Shown here: positions 1 to 9,944 of the stretch, piece after piece
Numbering within the stretch: position 1 is the stretch's first letter
Layout: the number at the start of each line of letters is the position of its first letter
Assembly: GCA_017893485.1 (NCBI GenBank)
Contig: CM030363.1
Span: forward strand, 170,053,456 to 170,117,455
Length of the DNA stretch: 64,000 bases
DNA from: Hemerocallis citrina
Lineage: Eukaryota > Streptophyta > Magnoliopsida > Asparagales > Asphodelaceae
Direction of reading: 5' to 3'
Program-made: the position numbers and the translations under genes
The notes under the pieces: model-generated
What the model saw: the letters and a program-made list of their open reading frames with translations, nothing else
Databases searched by the model: none
Told to the model about the DNA's origin: nothing

Positions 1-152
1 TTCTTTCTACTCCCTTTGTTTTTCATCAGGGGCAACTATCAGCGTGACAGAACAATCGGCTTGAAGGATTGTATTAGTAGTAGATTAGGTTTTGAATGGT
101 TAGTCCCATTCGCACAGTTAGCAATGGGTTTCTCAATCCATTGTTTCTTGTT

Positions 153-324
153 GTGGTTCAATGTCCATGTTGAGGGAAAAGGCCTTGCTAAGAAGGATAC
201 TTCTTCGCGTGTGGCTCAAATTCCACACTAAGGGATAATGCTAAGTAGAGGTGTGAATATTTCACGAGTGGCTCGAAGTCCATGTCGAGGGACGAGGCCA
301 AGCAAAGTTGTGAACATTTCGCAA
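153..324. repeat. Three imperfect 57-bp tandem units downstream of Tat pol
   Basis: Units start at 153, 211 and 268, each opening with gtgg(t/c)tc. They share the pattern of a ccatg-tgaggga block, a gcta/gcaa block and an attTCgc/attTCac tail. The array lies between integrase and the missing 3' LTR, the position where Tat elements carry variable tandem repeats. A related array is at 51062-51780. Confidence 0.7.
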
Positions 325-512
325 GCGACCAAATTTGACAAAGTTTGAAAACTTGTTGAATTGAAATAAAATTTTATTCATTGGCTACCAATAAGCTAAC
401 ACTTATTACATTCACTAGCTTTTTAAGGCCTTATTACAAGCATAGAACGTTAAGAGCTTTCATGAAACTTCATTAAGTGCTCTGCATTCTAAGTTCTCTT
501 AACCACTCCCCC

Positions 513-515
<3 letters not shown>

Positions 516-554
<39 letters not shown>
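516..554. repeat. 39-base poly-C run
   Basis: An unbroken C tract lies between the tandem-repeat region and the integrase C-terminus of the first Tat element. Its length is likely uncertain because long homopolymers are hard to sequence and copy faithfully. Confidence 0.9.
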
Positions 555-556
<2 letters not shown>

Positions 557-576
557 GTCTTCAAGTCAGTAAGTCC

Positions 577-764
577 CAGGGCAAATGACTTTGGAGACCC
601 TGTATAGGCCTTCCCACTTGGGAGCTAGTTTTCCCTTCTTGCTTGGCTTAGATATTTTAAGTATTCTTAGTACCAGGTCGCCTTCATTGATGTTAGCCGG
701 CCAAACCTTCTTTTTATCGAACTGCTCTACTCTCTGCTTGTAGATGTTTCTCCTGATGGCCGAC
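577..764 (-). pseudogene. Integrase C-terminal domain remnant of the first Tat element
   Basis: The minus translation has a KKxxxANxxxGDLVLR-like block followed by KGKLAPKWEGxYxVSK, the usual C-terminal, SH3-like end of Gypsy integrases. A closely similar segment is present at 51945-52187 in the second Tat element. Compared with that copy, the reading continues across the TRIM at 765-2896 into 2897-3514, so the TRIM interrupted an existing integrase. The end towards 577 is broken. Confidence 0.75.
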
Positions 765-1495
765 TGTAATACCTCCGGATATACATAGTCCCATATTGGT
801 TGGAAAGTGGGGTATGAGTGATTATATATTAGATTGCCAATGATCTAAGAGCACCTATTAAACTATAGCACTTTTAGTGAGGTTGTGCCTTGTGGTGGGG
901 TTGTGGTTAGATTATGTAGGGCGTGCCTACGCGTGTAGGCGTGTGTAATGCCCCGCCCCAATACTTAGACCATTCTTATATATTTATTTATTATTTATAG
1001 TACAATTGTCCACCAAAGGCTGCCTCTCAAAAGGTGGTTAACCAATTAGGTGACTCTTGATCATGGGCAATTATATTTATTATTACTTAATTTTGCAATA
1101 CTCCCGATATGGGATCAATTCTAAACACATTCCGCCTCTTTCTCTCTCCGTGCGTCACGTGGCCCCCTTATCCGAGTGCCACGCCACCCGCACACAAAGA
1201 ACTCAGAGCGTTGTGCCTTTTCCCCTGTGCTTGGGCCCCACTCGCTGGCGCCTCCATGTCAACAGCAACAGCAGACTGCTGCCTTTTTCCGTGGGCCCTC
1301 ACACAGCCCTCAATCCATACAACCCCCCTATAAAGTTTTTGTAGGGAAGCCCCTCTTTTATATTATATATATATTATATCTCTTTGAATTTACGGGGTGT
1401 TACATACACCCCCCTTTAGAAATTAGTGTCCTCGCTGAGCACGGGGCATGCACAACCTAGTGCAGGATCTCCTTTCTAGCCGATGTGGAGTGGAA

Positions 1496-1640
1496 GTACC
1501 CTGATTCAGCTAATTCCGGGCCAGCACAATGACCACAGCTCCCTCTCAGGCGTACATCTCGCATATGCGGATGGGGTACCCTATTTCAGCTAATTCCAGG
1601 CCAACTCACTGACCACATACCCCTCTCAAGCATACACCGT
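1496..1640. repeat. Direct duplication of about 60 bp inside the inner TRIM
   Basis: Two copies, near 1500-1560 and 1581-1640, share cagctaattcc(g/a)ggcca followed by tgaccaca and ccctctca. The duplication makes up nearly half of the internal domain. Confidence 0.6.
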
Positions 1641-1791
1641 ACCCACTCTTTTCCCACACTCGGTGTCAAAATTCGGCTCTGAAACCATTTGTAACACCCT
1701 GGCCTGAAACAATGATTTTTCTAACAAATTCTCACCACAGGCATGCCTCATAAAATGTGCTATAGCTGGTTGGTGACGTATAATCCCAGGC

Positions 1792-1794
<3 letters not shown>

Positions 1795-1861
<67 letters not shown>
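1795..1861. repeat. (TA)n microsatellite left of the MITE
   Basis: An almost pure TA run with one TG interruption. It continues as a TA run at 2011-2040 on the far side of the MITE, so the MITE interrupts a single microsatellite. Confidence 0.95.
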
Positions 1862-2005
1862 GGGTAAAAGGGATACGAGCAAGTGATGAGGTGGCATCCA
1901 TGTGATTGGGAAATCCTAAAAGTAGTTAGATACTCAATGTATCACATGCATGCCACCTCATCACTTTCTCATTTACTAAATGAGCAAGTTGCTCATAAAC
2001 CCTTT

Positions 2006-2010
<5 letters not shown>
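1862..2010. mobile_element. 149-bp MITE inserted in a TA microsatellite (Micron/mariner-like)
   Basis: The ends are perfect inverted repeats of 11 bp, gggtaaaaggg and ccctttta(c)cc in reverse complement. A longer imperfect inverted block, gtgatgaggtggcat, is also present on each side. The element is flanked by TA on both sides, matching a TA target duplication. It has no coding capacity. Insertion in (TA)n resembles the rice Micron type, but relationship to that family was not tested. Confidence 0.8.
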
Positions 2011-2048
<38 letters not shown>

Positions 2049-2336
2049 CTCACATACTCCCGATATGGGACAAATTAATCCCATATCACTGTTTCTCTCT
2101 CGCGAGAGAAACCACACAGTGAGAACCCCCTCAGGTGGGCCCCACTGTACACCTCTCCCACGTCAGCAAGTGATGCAAAGTAGTTGCAGCTGCCTTCCAG
2201 TCGGGTGGGCCCCACACGCCACGTCACCACGTGGGTAACAACAAAATCTGCTGTATCCCGTGCCCCCTATCATGCAACAAATCCATAGACCCCTCCTATA
2301 GGAATTCCTATAGGACACAACCATATTTTAATTAAT

Positions 2337-2350
<14 letters not shown>

Positions 2351-2421
<71 letters not shown>
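2351..2421. repeat. (TG)n microsatellite
   Basis: About 35 uninterrupted TG units lie near the right end of the inner TRIM LTR. The paired LTR at 944-1404 lacks it, so it expanded after insertion. Confidence 0.95.
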
Positions 2422-2423
<2 letters not shown>

Positions 2424-2480
2424 TCTTAACACGGGGTGTTACAACATGTATGCAGCTGAGCGGGCCTGAGGCGTTACAAA

Positions 2481-2493
2481 TGGTATCAGTGCC
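2481..2493 (+). other. Primer-binding site of the outer TRIM (tRNA-Met type)
   Basis: TGGTATCAGTGCC lies two bases after the 5' LTR. It matches the initiator tRNA-Met complement TGGTATCAGAGC except for an A-to-T change at the tenth position. The same variant occurs at 58025-58037. Confidence 0.75.
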
Positions 2494-2896
2494 AACTTTA
2501 AACTAGATGGTGATGCCACTATGGATGTACACACTGATAGGGCCAGGGACAATACGTTGGTAGTAAGGTCGTGGCAGTACGATGACAGGTTCAGAGTAGT
2601 GACATCCATGTGGATCACATCGGCTAGAAGGGAGATTCAAGATTAGTTGTGGGTCTCGAGCTTAGCGAGGATGCTAAGTCCAAAGGAGGGGTGATTGTAA
2701 TACCCCTCGATATATATAGTCCCATATTGGTTGGAAAGTGAGTTATTATTTATTAGATTGCCAAGGATCCAAGAACACCTACTAAGCTATAGCACTTTGG
2801 TGAAGCTGTGCCCTGTGGTGGGGCTGTGGTTAGGTTTTGTAGGGAACGCCTATGCGCGTAGGCATGTACACAGCTGAGCAGGACTGGGGCATTACA

Positions 2897-3792
2897 TCGG
2901 CCTCTCTCACACTTCACCAAGGTGATTCAGATTGGCCCTGAGGCCGTCTAGGTTCATATCCTCATTGAAGCTCATTATCTTTAGTGACGGCAATCCGACC
3001 TGTAGGGGATGATTGCCTCGGTTCCGAACGTGAGTTTGAAAGGTGATTCACCCATTGGAATTCTCCTGATCATCTGGTATGACCACCGCAAGTTAGGTAG
3101 CTCATCGACCCATAATCCATTGGGGGATTTGTCTAATTGCTTTTTAAGGCCTTCTAAGATTTGACGATTGGCGTTCTTGGCTTGCCCGTTAGATTGGGGG
3201 TGCAAGATAGAAAAGAATATCTGTTGGGTCCCCATATCTGTGCAAAACTTGAATAACCTTTTACCCATGAACTGAGCACCGTTGTCAGTGATTAGACATA
3301 GCAGGATCCCAAACCAGCAAACAATATGCTTCCAGAAGAACTGCTGGGCTTGATGCCTAGTAATGGAGGCTAAAGGTTCTGCTTTGACCCACTTCGTGAA
3401 GTAAATAAAGTAAATAATGACAATAATCAAGAAGCTTCCCTGACCCATTGCTTTAAGGAAGGGTCCGAACAAATCTATTCCCCACATGGCAAATGGAGCT
3501 GGGCTTGCCAGCAATTTGAGTTATGTATAGGGAACGTGCCTGATGGAGGAAATCTTTTGACATGGAACGCATTTTCGGACGAGGTCTTGAGCATCCTATA
3601 ACAGATTTGGCCAGTAATATCCACGGTTGAGGATATTTCTTTCGAGTGCCTTGCCACCCATGTGGCAGCTACCAACTCCCCATGCATTTCTTCGAGTGCA
3701 TTTCGGGATTCCTCAGGGGTTTGACATCGAAGGTAAGGTCGTCCATCGGCCTTTGAGTACGATCTCTTGAATAGTACCCATTCGATGATCAT
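2897..3792 (-). pseudogene. Integrase core of the first Tat element, catalytic Glu replaced by Lys
   Basis: The open stretch 2981-3514 encodes the DDE core. Catalytic Asp is seen at residue 14 (WGIDLFGP) and residue 77 (ITDNGAQF). The expected Glu, 35 residues later, is Lys113 in HPQSNGQAKNANR, where the usual motif is NGQAE. Upstream in the same frame is the CVPCQK half of the zinc-binding HHCC domain, with a stop between them. The piece at 3475-3792 holds the preceding YLRCxTPEE region in another frame. Integrase inserts the cDNA into the genome; this copy would be inactive. Confidence 0.85.
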
Positions 3793-4079
3793 GAATCTTT
3801 CAGCCCCGATTCAGATCTTTCATGTTTCAGATGGTTCCTGTGGTATTTCACCATTTTTCAGAATGTTTAGGATTTCCATCCATGTCGATGACTGCGTAAG
3901 GGTTCAATGCAAAGGATTTTGGGGGTTTCCCTATCAATGTGGGTTAGATGAGGACCTCTACCAGCACTGTGCGATCAGAACCCTCAAAGGAGGAGGACGC
4001 CAGCTTGGACAATGCATCGGCCTGGCTGTTCTGTTCTCTAAGGATTCAGACGACTGAAGCCTCCTCGAAGTCAACCTAT

Positions 4080-4320
4080 AGTAGCCTGACATGGGCCAGT
4101 AACTAAATCATATGGGTGTCACGGTCCTTATATTCCCCGTAGACCTGGTTGACTACAAGCTGAGAATCACTAAAGGCCTTGACCATTTTACCTCGACTTT
4201 GCGAGCTAGGAGGAGTTCGGCAATTAGTGCCTCGTACTCAGCCTCGTTCAGTATCACACATGCTTCGCTTCCTTCTTCGTAGGAGGAACCATCCACATAG
4301 AGCTCCCATAATCCATGTTC
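4080..4320 (-). pseudogene. Tat-type RNase H remnant
   Basis: The minus translation gives LYVDGSS, then NEAEYEALIAELLLARKVE, then after a frameshift SDSQLVVNQVYGEYKDRD. The Asp of DGSS, the Glu of NEAEYEA and the Asp of SDSQ are the metal-binding acidic residues of RNase H. The extended NEAEYEAL-SDSQLVVNQV form is typical of the extra RNase H found between RT and integrase in Tat elements. A second copy with the same motifs is at 53400-53690. The frameshift and later stops make it non-functional. Confidence 0.75.
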
Positions 4321-4958
4321 CTCCTGAAATTTAGACGACTCAGGGATAATGCACTCGGTGATGAACTCTATGAGTGATAGTGGTTCTCGGCTTATAACCG
4401 ATATCGTGCTGACTGAGCTCGATGGACCATTTGTTCAACTGCCTAGAGTTTTCTAGCTTGTTAAGAACCTGCTTCAGCGGCTGGTCCGTGAGAACTTAGA
4501 TGGAATGTGCCTAGAAGTTGGGGCGAATCTTCCATGCTTCCATAACCTGAGCATAAGCAACTTCCTTCATTTTGGCATAACGGAGCTCAACATCGTGGAG
4601 CACTTTGCTTACATAATATATGGGTTTCTATGCCTCATCATCTTCCTGGACCAGGTTTGCACTGAAGGCATGGTCGAATGCTGCCAAGTAGAGATTTAGG
4701 AACTTCACCAGGCTTTAGTTTGCTGAGCAGGGAGAGGTTGTGAGATACTCCATCAATTAGATGAAGGCCCGCTGCTGGGGATCTCCCCACTTGAAGTTCT
4801 TTGCTCTCTAAAGGGCCTTAAAGAAGGGAAAGGATTTCTCCCAGGATTTCGAGAGAAAATGCCCAATTGCGATAAGTCGGCTTGTGAGCCTCTGAACTTC
4901 TGTCACGTTTGTATGAGGGGCCATGTCCAGGATAGCATGAATATTTTTGGGTTTGCCT

Positions 4959-5433
4959 CTATCCCTTGTTGGCTGACCATAAAGCCCACGAATTTTCCGA
5001 GTTCACGCCGAAGGCGCACTTAGACGGGTCAAACCTCATGTTATTCTTCCTTAAGATGCCAAAGGCCTCCTCGTGGTCCTTCATGTGGTCTCCATCTCGG
5101 AGGCTCTTGACGATCATGTCATCCATGTTCACCTTCATATTTTGGCTGATTTGTTCCTTGAATGCCCTGTTTACCAACCTCTGATAGGTGGCTCCCGCAT
5201 TCTTTAGGCCGAAGGGCATAACTCGGTAGCAGTAGAGTCCCTGATCTGTGATGTATTATGTTTTCAGGATATACAGAGGAAACATCGAGATTTGGTTGTA
5301 TCCGGAAAATTTGTCCATGAAGCTCAGGAGTTCGTACCATGTGTCGCATCGGACACACCTTATTGAGGTCTGTGAAGTCGATACACATTCTCCATTTGCC
5401 GCAAGCCTTTTTCACCAGCACAACATTTGCCAA
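4959..5433 (-). pseudogene. Reverse transcriptase remnant of the first Tat element
   Basis: The stretch 5119-5433 gives NVVLVKKACGKWRMCIDFTDLNKVCP, the N-terminal finger and palm of Gypsy RT. The stretch 4959-5219, in another frame, gives MPFGLKNAGATYQRLVN, then VNMDDM where the active-site motif is usually YVDDM, then KSLRDGDHMKDHEEAFGILRKNNMRFDPSKCAF. The two Asp are kept but the Tyr is lost. The usual FMDAFSGYNQI block between them is frameshifted. The element cannot make a working polymerase. Confidence 0.85.
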
Positions 5434-5881
5434 CCACTCCGGCTAGTTGACCTTCTGGACAAAGCGGGCAAATAAGAGCTTCTCGATTCTTCCTTTACTA
5501 CCTGTTGTCTCTTGGGTGCAAACTTTTGGTGTCTCTGCTGTACTCTCCGGATTAACACTCAGCTTTTGGATGATCAGTCCTTCTGAGAGCAAATAGATCC
5601 TGGTTCTGTTGGATGTAGCTGATGATCTCCTCCTTGATACCGGAAGGCAAGGCCTTGCTTAAACAACTTAGTTTCATCTGCTTCAGAGAAGGGGGTCTCT
5701 TCTAGTTCATCGAGTGGCTTGGAGCCAATCAAACTTCTATCATTGGGGAGTTCAACCATGTTGAGAGCATGGATCGAGTCCCCTACTGTGCAGTATAGCA
5801 TGCTCAGGTGGCCTCCTAATTTCCCTTCACGACCCCGACCCCGACCCCGACTCTCGTGGGAAACTTCATTAACTTGGAGAG

Positions 5882-6127
5882 TTACAAAGCCGGGATGCCC
5901 GAGGATGGCATTATAGGGGCCTTGACGTCAATCACCATGAAGTCCATGGGCTCAGTCCGAGTGATCGGGGATTTTTCTGTCGCAATGTCCAAAGTGATGA
6001 TCCCCTCGATTTGGACCAGAGCACTGGAGAAACCATGGAGGGTGTAGCCCACGGGCCTTTCTCGGAAAAGCTTCGGTCCCTCGAAGGCGGTGATGAACAA
6101 GATGTTGAAAAAGCTACCATTGTCCAC
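5882..6127 (-). pseudogene. Retroviral-type aspartic protease remnant
   Basis: The minus translation starts with MDNGSFFNILF, matching the plant Gypsy protease motif VDNGSSADILF. It continues with GYTLHGFSSALVQIEGIITL and MVIDVKAPIM, the flap and following strands in the usual spacing. The protease cleaves Gag-Pol. It lies between the gag zinc-finger region (about 6470-6560) and RT (5433), as expected. Coding continuity with RT is broken by several stops. Confidence 0.75.
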
Positions 6128-6259
6128 GAGGATGCGTCAAACTTCGTGGTTCTCCAAACCGATGCTGATTACAAGGGTGTCGTAGTGAGATATTTGGACA
6201 CCTTAAAGATCTTCATCTGAGAACGATACAGAGAGCCATGACCTTGGGGAGGAGGAAAG

Positions 6260-8054
6260 TTATAGACCGAGTTCACCTCCCAGACAAATGCCTTGCGGAA
6301 AGAGTTGGGATCTCCCCCATTGGTCGTCCATGTATAGAGTGGAAGATGAGCATTCTTTCGGAGTCTTGGTGTTAAGAGTCCATCTCCGGACGCTTATTAG
6401 TTCCTCGAGGAGGGGGAGATGTTCTCTGGTCATTCCGAGTGAATTTAGACATATAGCCCCTACGGATAAGGGCTTCAATCGTCTTTCAGTGCCCGACAAT
6501 TATCGGTCTCATGACAATGGTCTCAGTGAAACCAGCAGTAGAACCTTCTGTCCTTCTTCTTATTCCTAGTGTTCGACCGAGGGGGGTGTCGGATCAGCCC
6601 ATCTTCTTCCACCTCCATTTGGATAGTTGAGATACTCGCGGTGAGCGGAGTAGACTTCTTGAACCGGGTGCTGGGGGAGGACTCCTTCACCCGGAGGCAT
6701 CATTCTGAGACTTCTTCGGTGCCTTGGAGCTATCCATTTTCCTTTTCCCCTTGGTAGGGGATTCTTTCTATCCTCCAGGATATAAAGCCTACTCGGCTCG
6801 GATGTAGTTCTCACTTTGCTACAGGAGGTCGGGGAAATCCACGGGAGGCTTTTTAACCAACGATGTCTTTAAGAGGTCATGTCGGACATTGTGCTTAAAG
6901 GCAGCTGTCGCAAATCCGACATCAAGGGAAGAGATGGACCTGACCTCTGTAGTGAACCTCTGAACGAAGTCTCTGAAGGACTCCCCGTCCTTTTGTTTTA
7001 AATCGAGCAGGGAGGCACTCGTCTTTTCAGACTTACAGCTAGTCACAAAATGAGCAAGGAAGCTCTCCTTGAGTGGTAGAAGGAGAAGATTGAGTTTGGG
7101 GCTAGCCAGGAATACCACTCTTTCGTGGAGCCCCGCAGCGTGGCATGGAACGCGCGGCAGAGCAGGGCATCCAAGGCCTTATGAAACATCATGAGGGTCT
7201 TGAACCCCTCGATGTGATCAGTTGGGTCTGACTCCCCATTGTAGGTCTCAAACTTTGGGGGCTTGAAGCTCTATGGAACTGATATCCCCTGCTTAACTAT
7301 TTCCCGTCATCCCCTATTCGGGCAAGCCAGTCCTCCATTTCTTGCAGTCGCTTCAGGACAACGTCTTCTTGTCCCTCAAATTAGTCGACTGGTAGGATTC
7401 CTCATTGCAAGTCCTTCCGATGCGCTGATTATCCGAGTAGTAGTCATCTTTGGCTCCCCCTCGAAGAGCATGAAGGACCTTGTTCCGAAATTCCTGGAAC
7501 TCGGCTCAAGTTATGTGGCCTTCCTCTTCCTAGCAGCCATGCGAGGCTCGCCAATCTCTCAGGAGGAGGCTTCACTCCTTCTCCCGCTCGTAGGAGGGGT
7601 GATGGGTTTAGCTTGGGCAGCTTGGTGGGTGATTCGAGGGTCCTTCGCCATTTCTGAAGCAGTTAATGTGATGGCGAAGATCATTCTCATTCTGCCGATT
7701 GTTGATAAATTCAGAGGTCCGAATCTGTTGGGTGTTCAGCCCTTTGCGCGCCGAACGAGAGGCACTTGAAGCTGGCTCTTGTTGACGTTCGACTCATGGC
7801 TGTTGCAATCCTTAAGTGGCTGCTTGGTTGCGGAACGGACAAATTGGAGGAGGAGGAGGTGGGGGATTCGTCTGACGCCCCGCAGTAGTTGTCTTCCTAA
7901 CCATGGGGGCCATGGGAAAAGATGGCAAATATGATCTAGGATCTGAGTAGGAGGCTGGATCTAAAGCTTCCCACAGACGATGCCATTTTGATGCTGCTGA
8001 TTTTTGGTGTGGGAGCAACAGATGATGAGTTCTTGTATTTAGTGGAAACCTCAT
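6260..8054 (-). pseudogene. Gag remnant of the first Tat element
   Basis: The best block is 6819-7118 on the minus strand. Its LDLKQKDGESFRDFVQRF followed by an alternating hydrophobic pattern is the retrotransposon gag capsid motif. At about 6470-6560 the minus strand reads FYCxFHxDHxHxTxNCRALK, the Tat-type zinc-binding Cys-His motif, followed by stops. A proline-rich start region lies at 7812-8054. The pieces are in different frames, so several frameshifts have occurred. The 168-codon plus-strand ORF at 7263-7769 is a shadow of this region. Confidence 0.72.
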
Positions 8055-8250
8055 ATTTTCAGCCGTCGATCGAATCTTGACGAGAGGCTAGTATTTGATT
8101 GTAATTTGTGGATCTAGTGGTGGTTGTGTTGGTTGTTGGTCGCTGAAAACCTGCAAAAAGCCTGAAACACAGGAAGTTTTCCCGGTGACAGTTCTTCGAC
8201 GATCAAGTCAATAAGCAGAGATGTAAATTGAGAAGGGGGGGGGGGATCTG

Positions 8251-8258
8251 TATTTATA
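8251..8258 (-). promoter_or_regulatory. TATA box of the presumed 5' LTR of the first Tat element
   Basis: TATAAATA on the minus strand, upstream of gag, next to a G-run (8236-8245). It is the only good core promoter signal near the right end of this element. Confidence 0.5.
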
Positions 8259-8460
8259 GACAAGGAGAGGGTTCAGTAATTAGCCAGAAAGACCCCCTTC
8301 CGTGGGCTGACCCAAAGTAGTGAGCGGCTCACAGGGATCACAAGCCTACTTTTAGAGATTTCGGGATTAGTGGTGATCAGACGGTTCAAATGGACCGATT
8401 TTTTTTACCCACATAGGTGCCACTAAGTCACTTGCTAAACCGTACAAAGTCAGTCTTTCC

Positions 8461-9849
8461 TTGTACCTTCATCCAAGCCATTTTGTGAACCAGCAAAAAT
8501 TAGAAGTATAACACAACGAAGAAACAAATGGTTAGCAATTTCGTAATGATACCATTTATTTTTATTTTTTTTGTTGGTATTTTTTCATTATGGTACTTTA
8601 AAACATAAATTTAAGACCAAATAGGATTTTTCTTGTTCAAATTATTCTTGGTGAGAAGTTTGTTATGGACTAACATCCTTTAAAAGGGAAAATGTGACCA
8701 TATCTAGCCAACATCGTCCAGAAATATGTGATCAATCTCTAATACTATAATGCGAGAGCAGGGTTGTATCATTTGTAGACAAATTATTGACAAACCAACT
8801 TGATTGATTTAATCGCAACCACATTTTTTTAAGTGAGAGTAATATTAATCCTGAATATCTAATTAATTAGCCAGCTTCAAATTTATTTACAACATAATTA
8901 TTTACGAAAGTGTTGTTCATATAAGATAAAATTTGGTGTCACTAGAATTAATTTGTAAAGAGTATGATTAGGGTTTGAGTGAGTAAAGGGATATCTCAGG
9001 TTCGAGATCAGACTATGTCGTAGTCTTTACTATTAAAAAAAAATGTTAGGGCATGCATTGCACGTGCGGATTGCTATTATTTTAAATGAAAAAATCAATA
9101 TTTTAATGGTGATCAAAATACATATAATAATTATCAAAGGAACTGATCAAGCATCCATATGAAATAGTAATCAATTATAAGACTTCTTTAGTTGGTCTTT
9201 TTCGTTTTCTTTTTTTCTTTTCTTTCTTTTGGTAATTTGTAAGATTTCTTTACTTGATTATATGTGCTTAATAAAATATAAGTCACATGCTCAGTATTCT
9301 AAACTAAACGGACCCCTGACATGTAGTCTGATAAAGATGCAATAAACCTTAGTTGTACATGGGACCCAAATCAATAAATCGACATACGATAGGCTATAGG
9401 TACCAAAAGTTGGTGACCTTCTCTAGTGCTTGTGCAATTAACATGTGTGGTAATCTACATGTGTACGTCAAACATCCAAATTAGAGTCCTATTATTTGAG
9501 AAAAATCAGTAGGTTAATACGACCAAGCCAAGTTTGTCAGTTTTGTTAGTGGTGAGTATACAATGCTGATATAGGATATATTTGTACATCTTTGCAGAGT
9601 GCCTTTTCCCATGATCACTTCCTTAGGTCCTATTTTGCAAACTTTTGACATAAATGGTTGAAATTGGAAAATTTTGTCCAATCTCGAATCCTTGTATTTA
9701 TTTCTGAATATTAAAAATTCAGTGTTAGGTCATCTGACAGTAGCAAACGTCATTTCTTAAACTAGTAGGGAGAACAAACTAATTGATAAGTAAGGCGCAT
9801 GCATCACGTTCTCTTTAAAGAAATGCTGGTGGTTGGATCTTTGTTTTGC
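8461..9849. other. Intergenic AT-rich DNA and promoter region of the GST gene
   Basis: No coding region is supported here. It holds one Helitron-like end (8971-9080), a T-rich tract near 9195-9230 and the upstream region of the GST. No ORF above background size is present. Confidence 0.6.
8971..9080 (+). repeat. Helitron-like 3' end, plus orientation
   Basis: The block gggtttgagtgagtaaaggg, then caggttcgagatcagac, an A-run, and a GC-rich short palindrome (gcattgcacgtgc) ends near gctatt. The reverse complement of the same block is at 11469-11570 on the other side of the GST. Palindrome plus CTRR-type end is the usual Helitron 3' terminus; the 5' end was not found. Confidence 0.45.
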
Positions 9850-9851
9850 TA

Positions 9852-9859
9852 TATATAAA
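9852..9859 (+). promoter_or_regulatory. TATA box of the GST gene
   Basis: TATATAAA within gctatatataaagcc, about 90 bp before the start codon at 9945. The 5' untranslated region between them is purine-rich (gaagaaagaaatt), common in plant leaders. Confidence 0.75.
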
Positions 9860-9944
9860 GCCAAAAAAACTACAATCAAGAGCATCTCACTAATTAGCCA
9901 AGAAGAAAGAAATTAAAGGGGAGGAAAAAAGGGAAAGAAAGAAA

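Larger units (their letters stand above)
944..2443 (-). mobile_element. Second TRIM-like LTR element nested in the LTR of the first
   Basis: LTRs are 944-1404 and 1690-2443; the second is longer because of microsatellites and a MITE. They share the block ctcccgatatggga and both end in cggggtgttaca. On the minus strand the primer-binding site (1676-1687, TGGTTTCAGAGC) follows the right LTR, and a polypurine tract complementary to 1405-1419 precedes the left LTR. The internal part (about 285 bp) is non-coding. The flanks gcgtg (939-943) and acatg (2444-2448) fit a 5-bp duplication changed by two G-to-A transitions. Confidence 0.82.
765..2896 (+). mobile_element. TRIM-type LTR element (about 200-bp LTRs), outer of two nested TRIMs
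   Basis: The 5' LTR is 765-943 plus 2444-2478, interrupted by another element. The 3' LTR is 2696-2896. Both begin TGTAATACC, share the phrase tagtcccatattggttggaa and end in TTACA. Directly after the 5' LTR is a primer-binding site (2481-2493), and before the 3' LTR is a purine tract (2681-2695). The internal part is only about 217 bp and has no coding potential, which is the definition of a TRIM. It sits in the integrase of the first Tat element. The flanks ccgac/tcggc are not a clean target-site duplication. Confidence 0.85.
1..8460 (-). mobile_element. Ty3/Gypsy retrotransposon, Tat-like, degenerate, 3' end cut by window
   Basis: Read on the minus strand from right to left, the order is gag, aspartic protease, reverse transcriptase, RNase H, integrase, then non-coding tandem repeats at the left edge. 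This is the Ty3/Gypsy order. The RNase H piece has YVDGSS, NEAEYEAL and SDSQLVVNQV, typical of the second RNase H of the plant Tat group (Ogre, Retand, Grande); the group name is an inference from these motifs. Many stops and frameshifts make it non-autonomous. A TRIM at 765-2896 splits integrase. The 3' LTR lies left of the window. A 5' LTR is expected around 8060-8460 because a minus-strand TATA box lies at 8251-8258, but I could not fix its ends or primer site. Confidence 0.8.

Noticed and set aside
944..1404. Cassandra-type TRIM with 5S RNA promoter
   Set aside because: No 5S box C or other 5S rRNA sequence was seen in the LTR.
7263..7769. 168-codon plus-strand ORF
   Set aside because: Shadow of the minus-strand gag region; no domain and no promoter.
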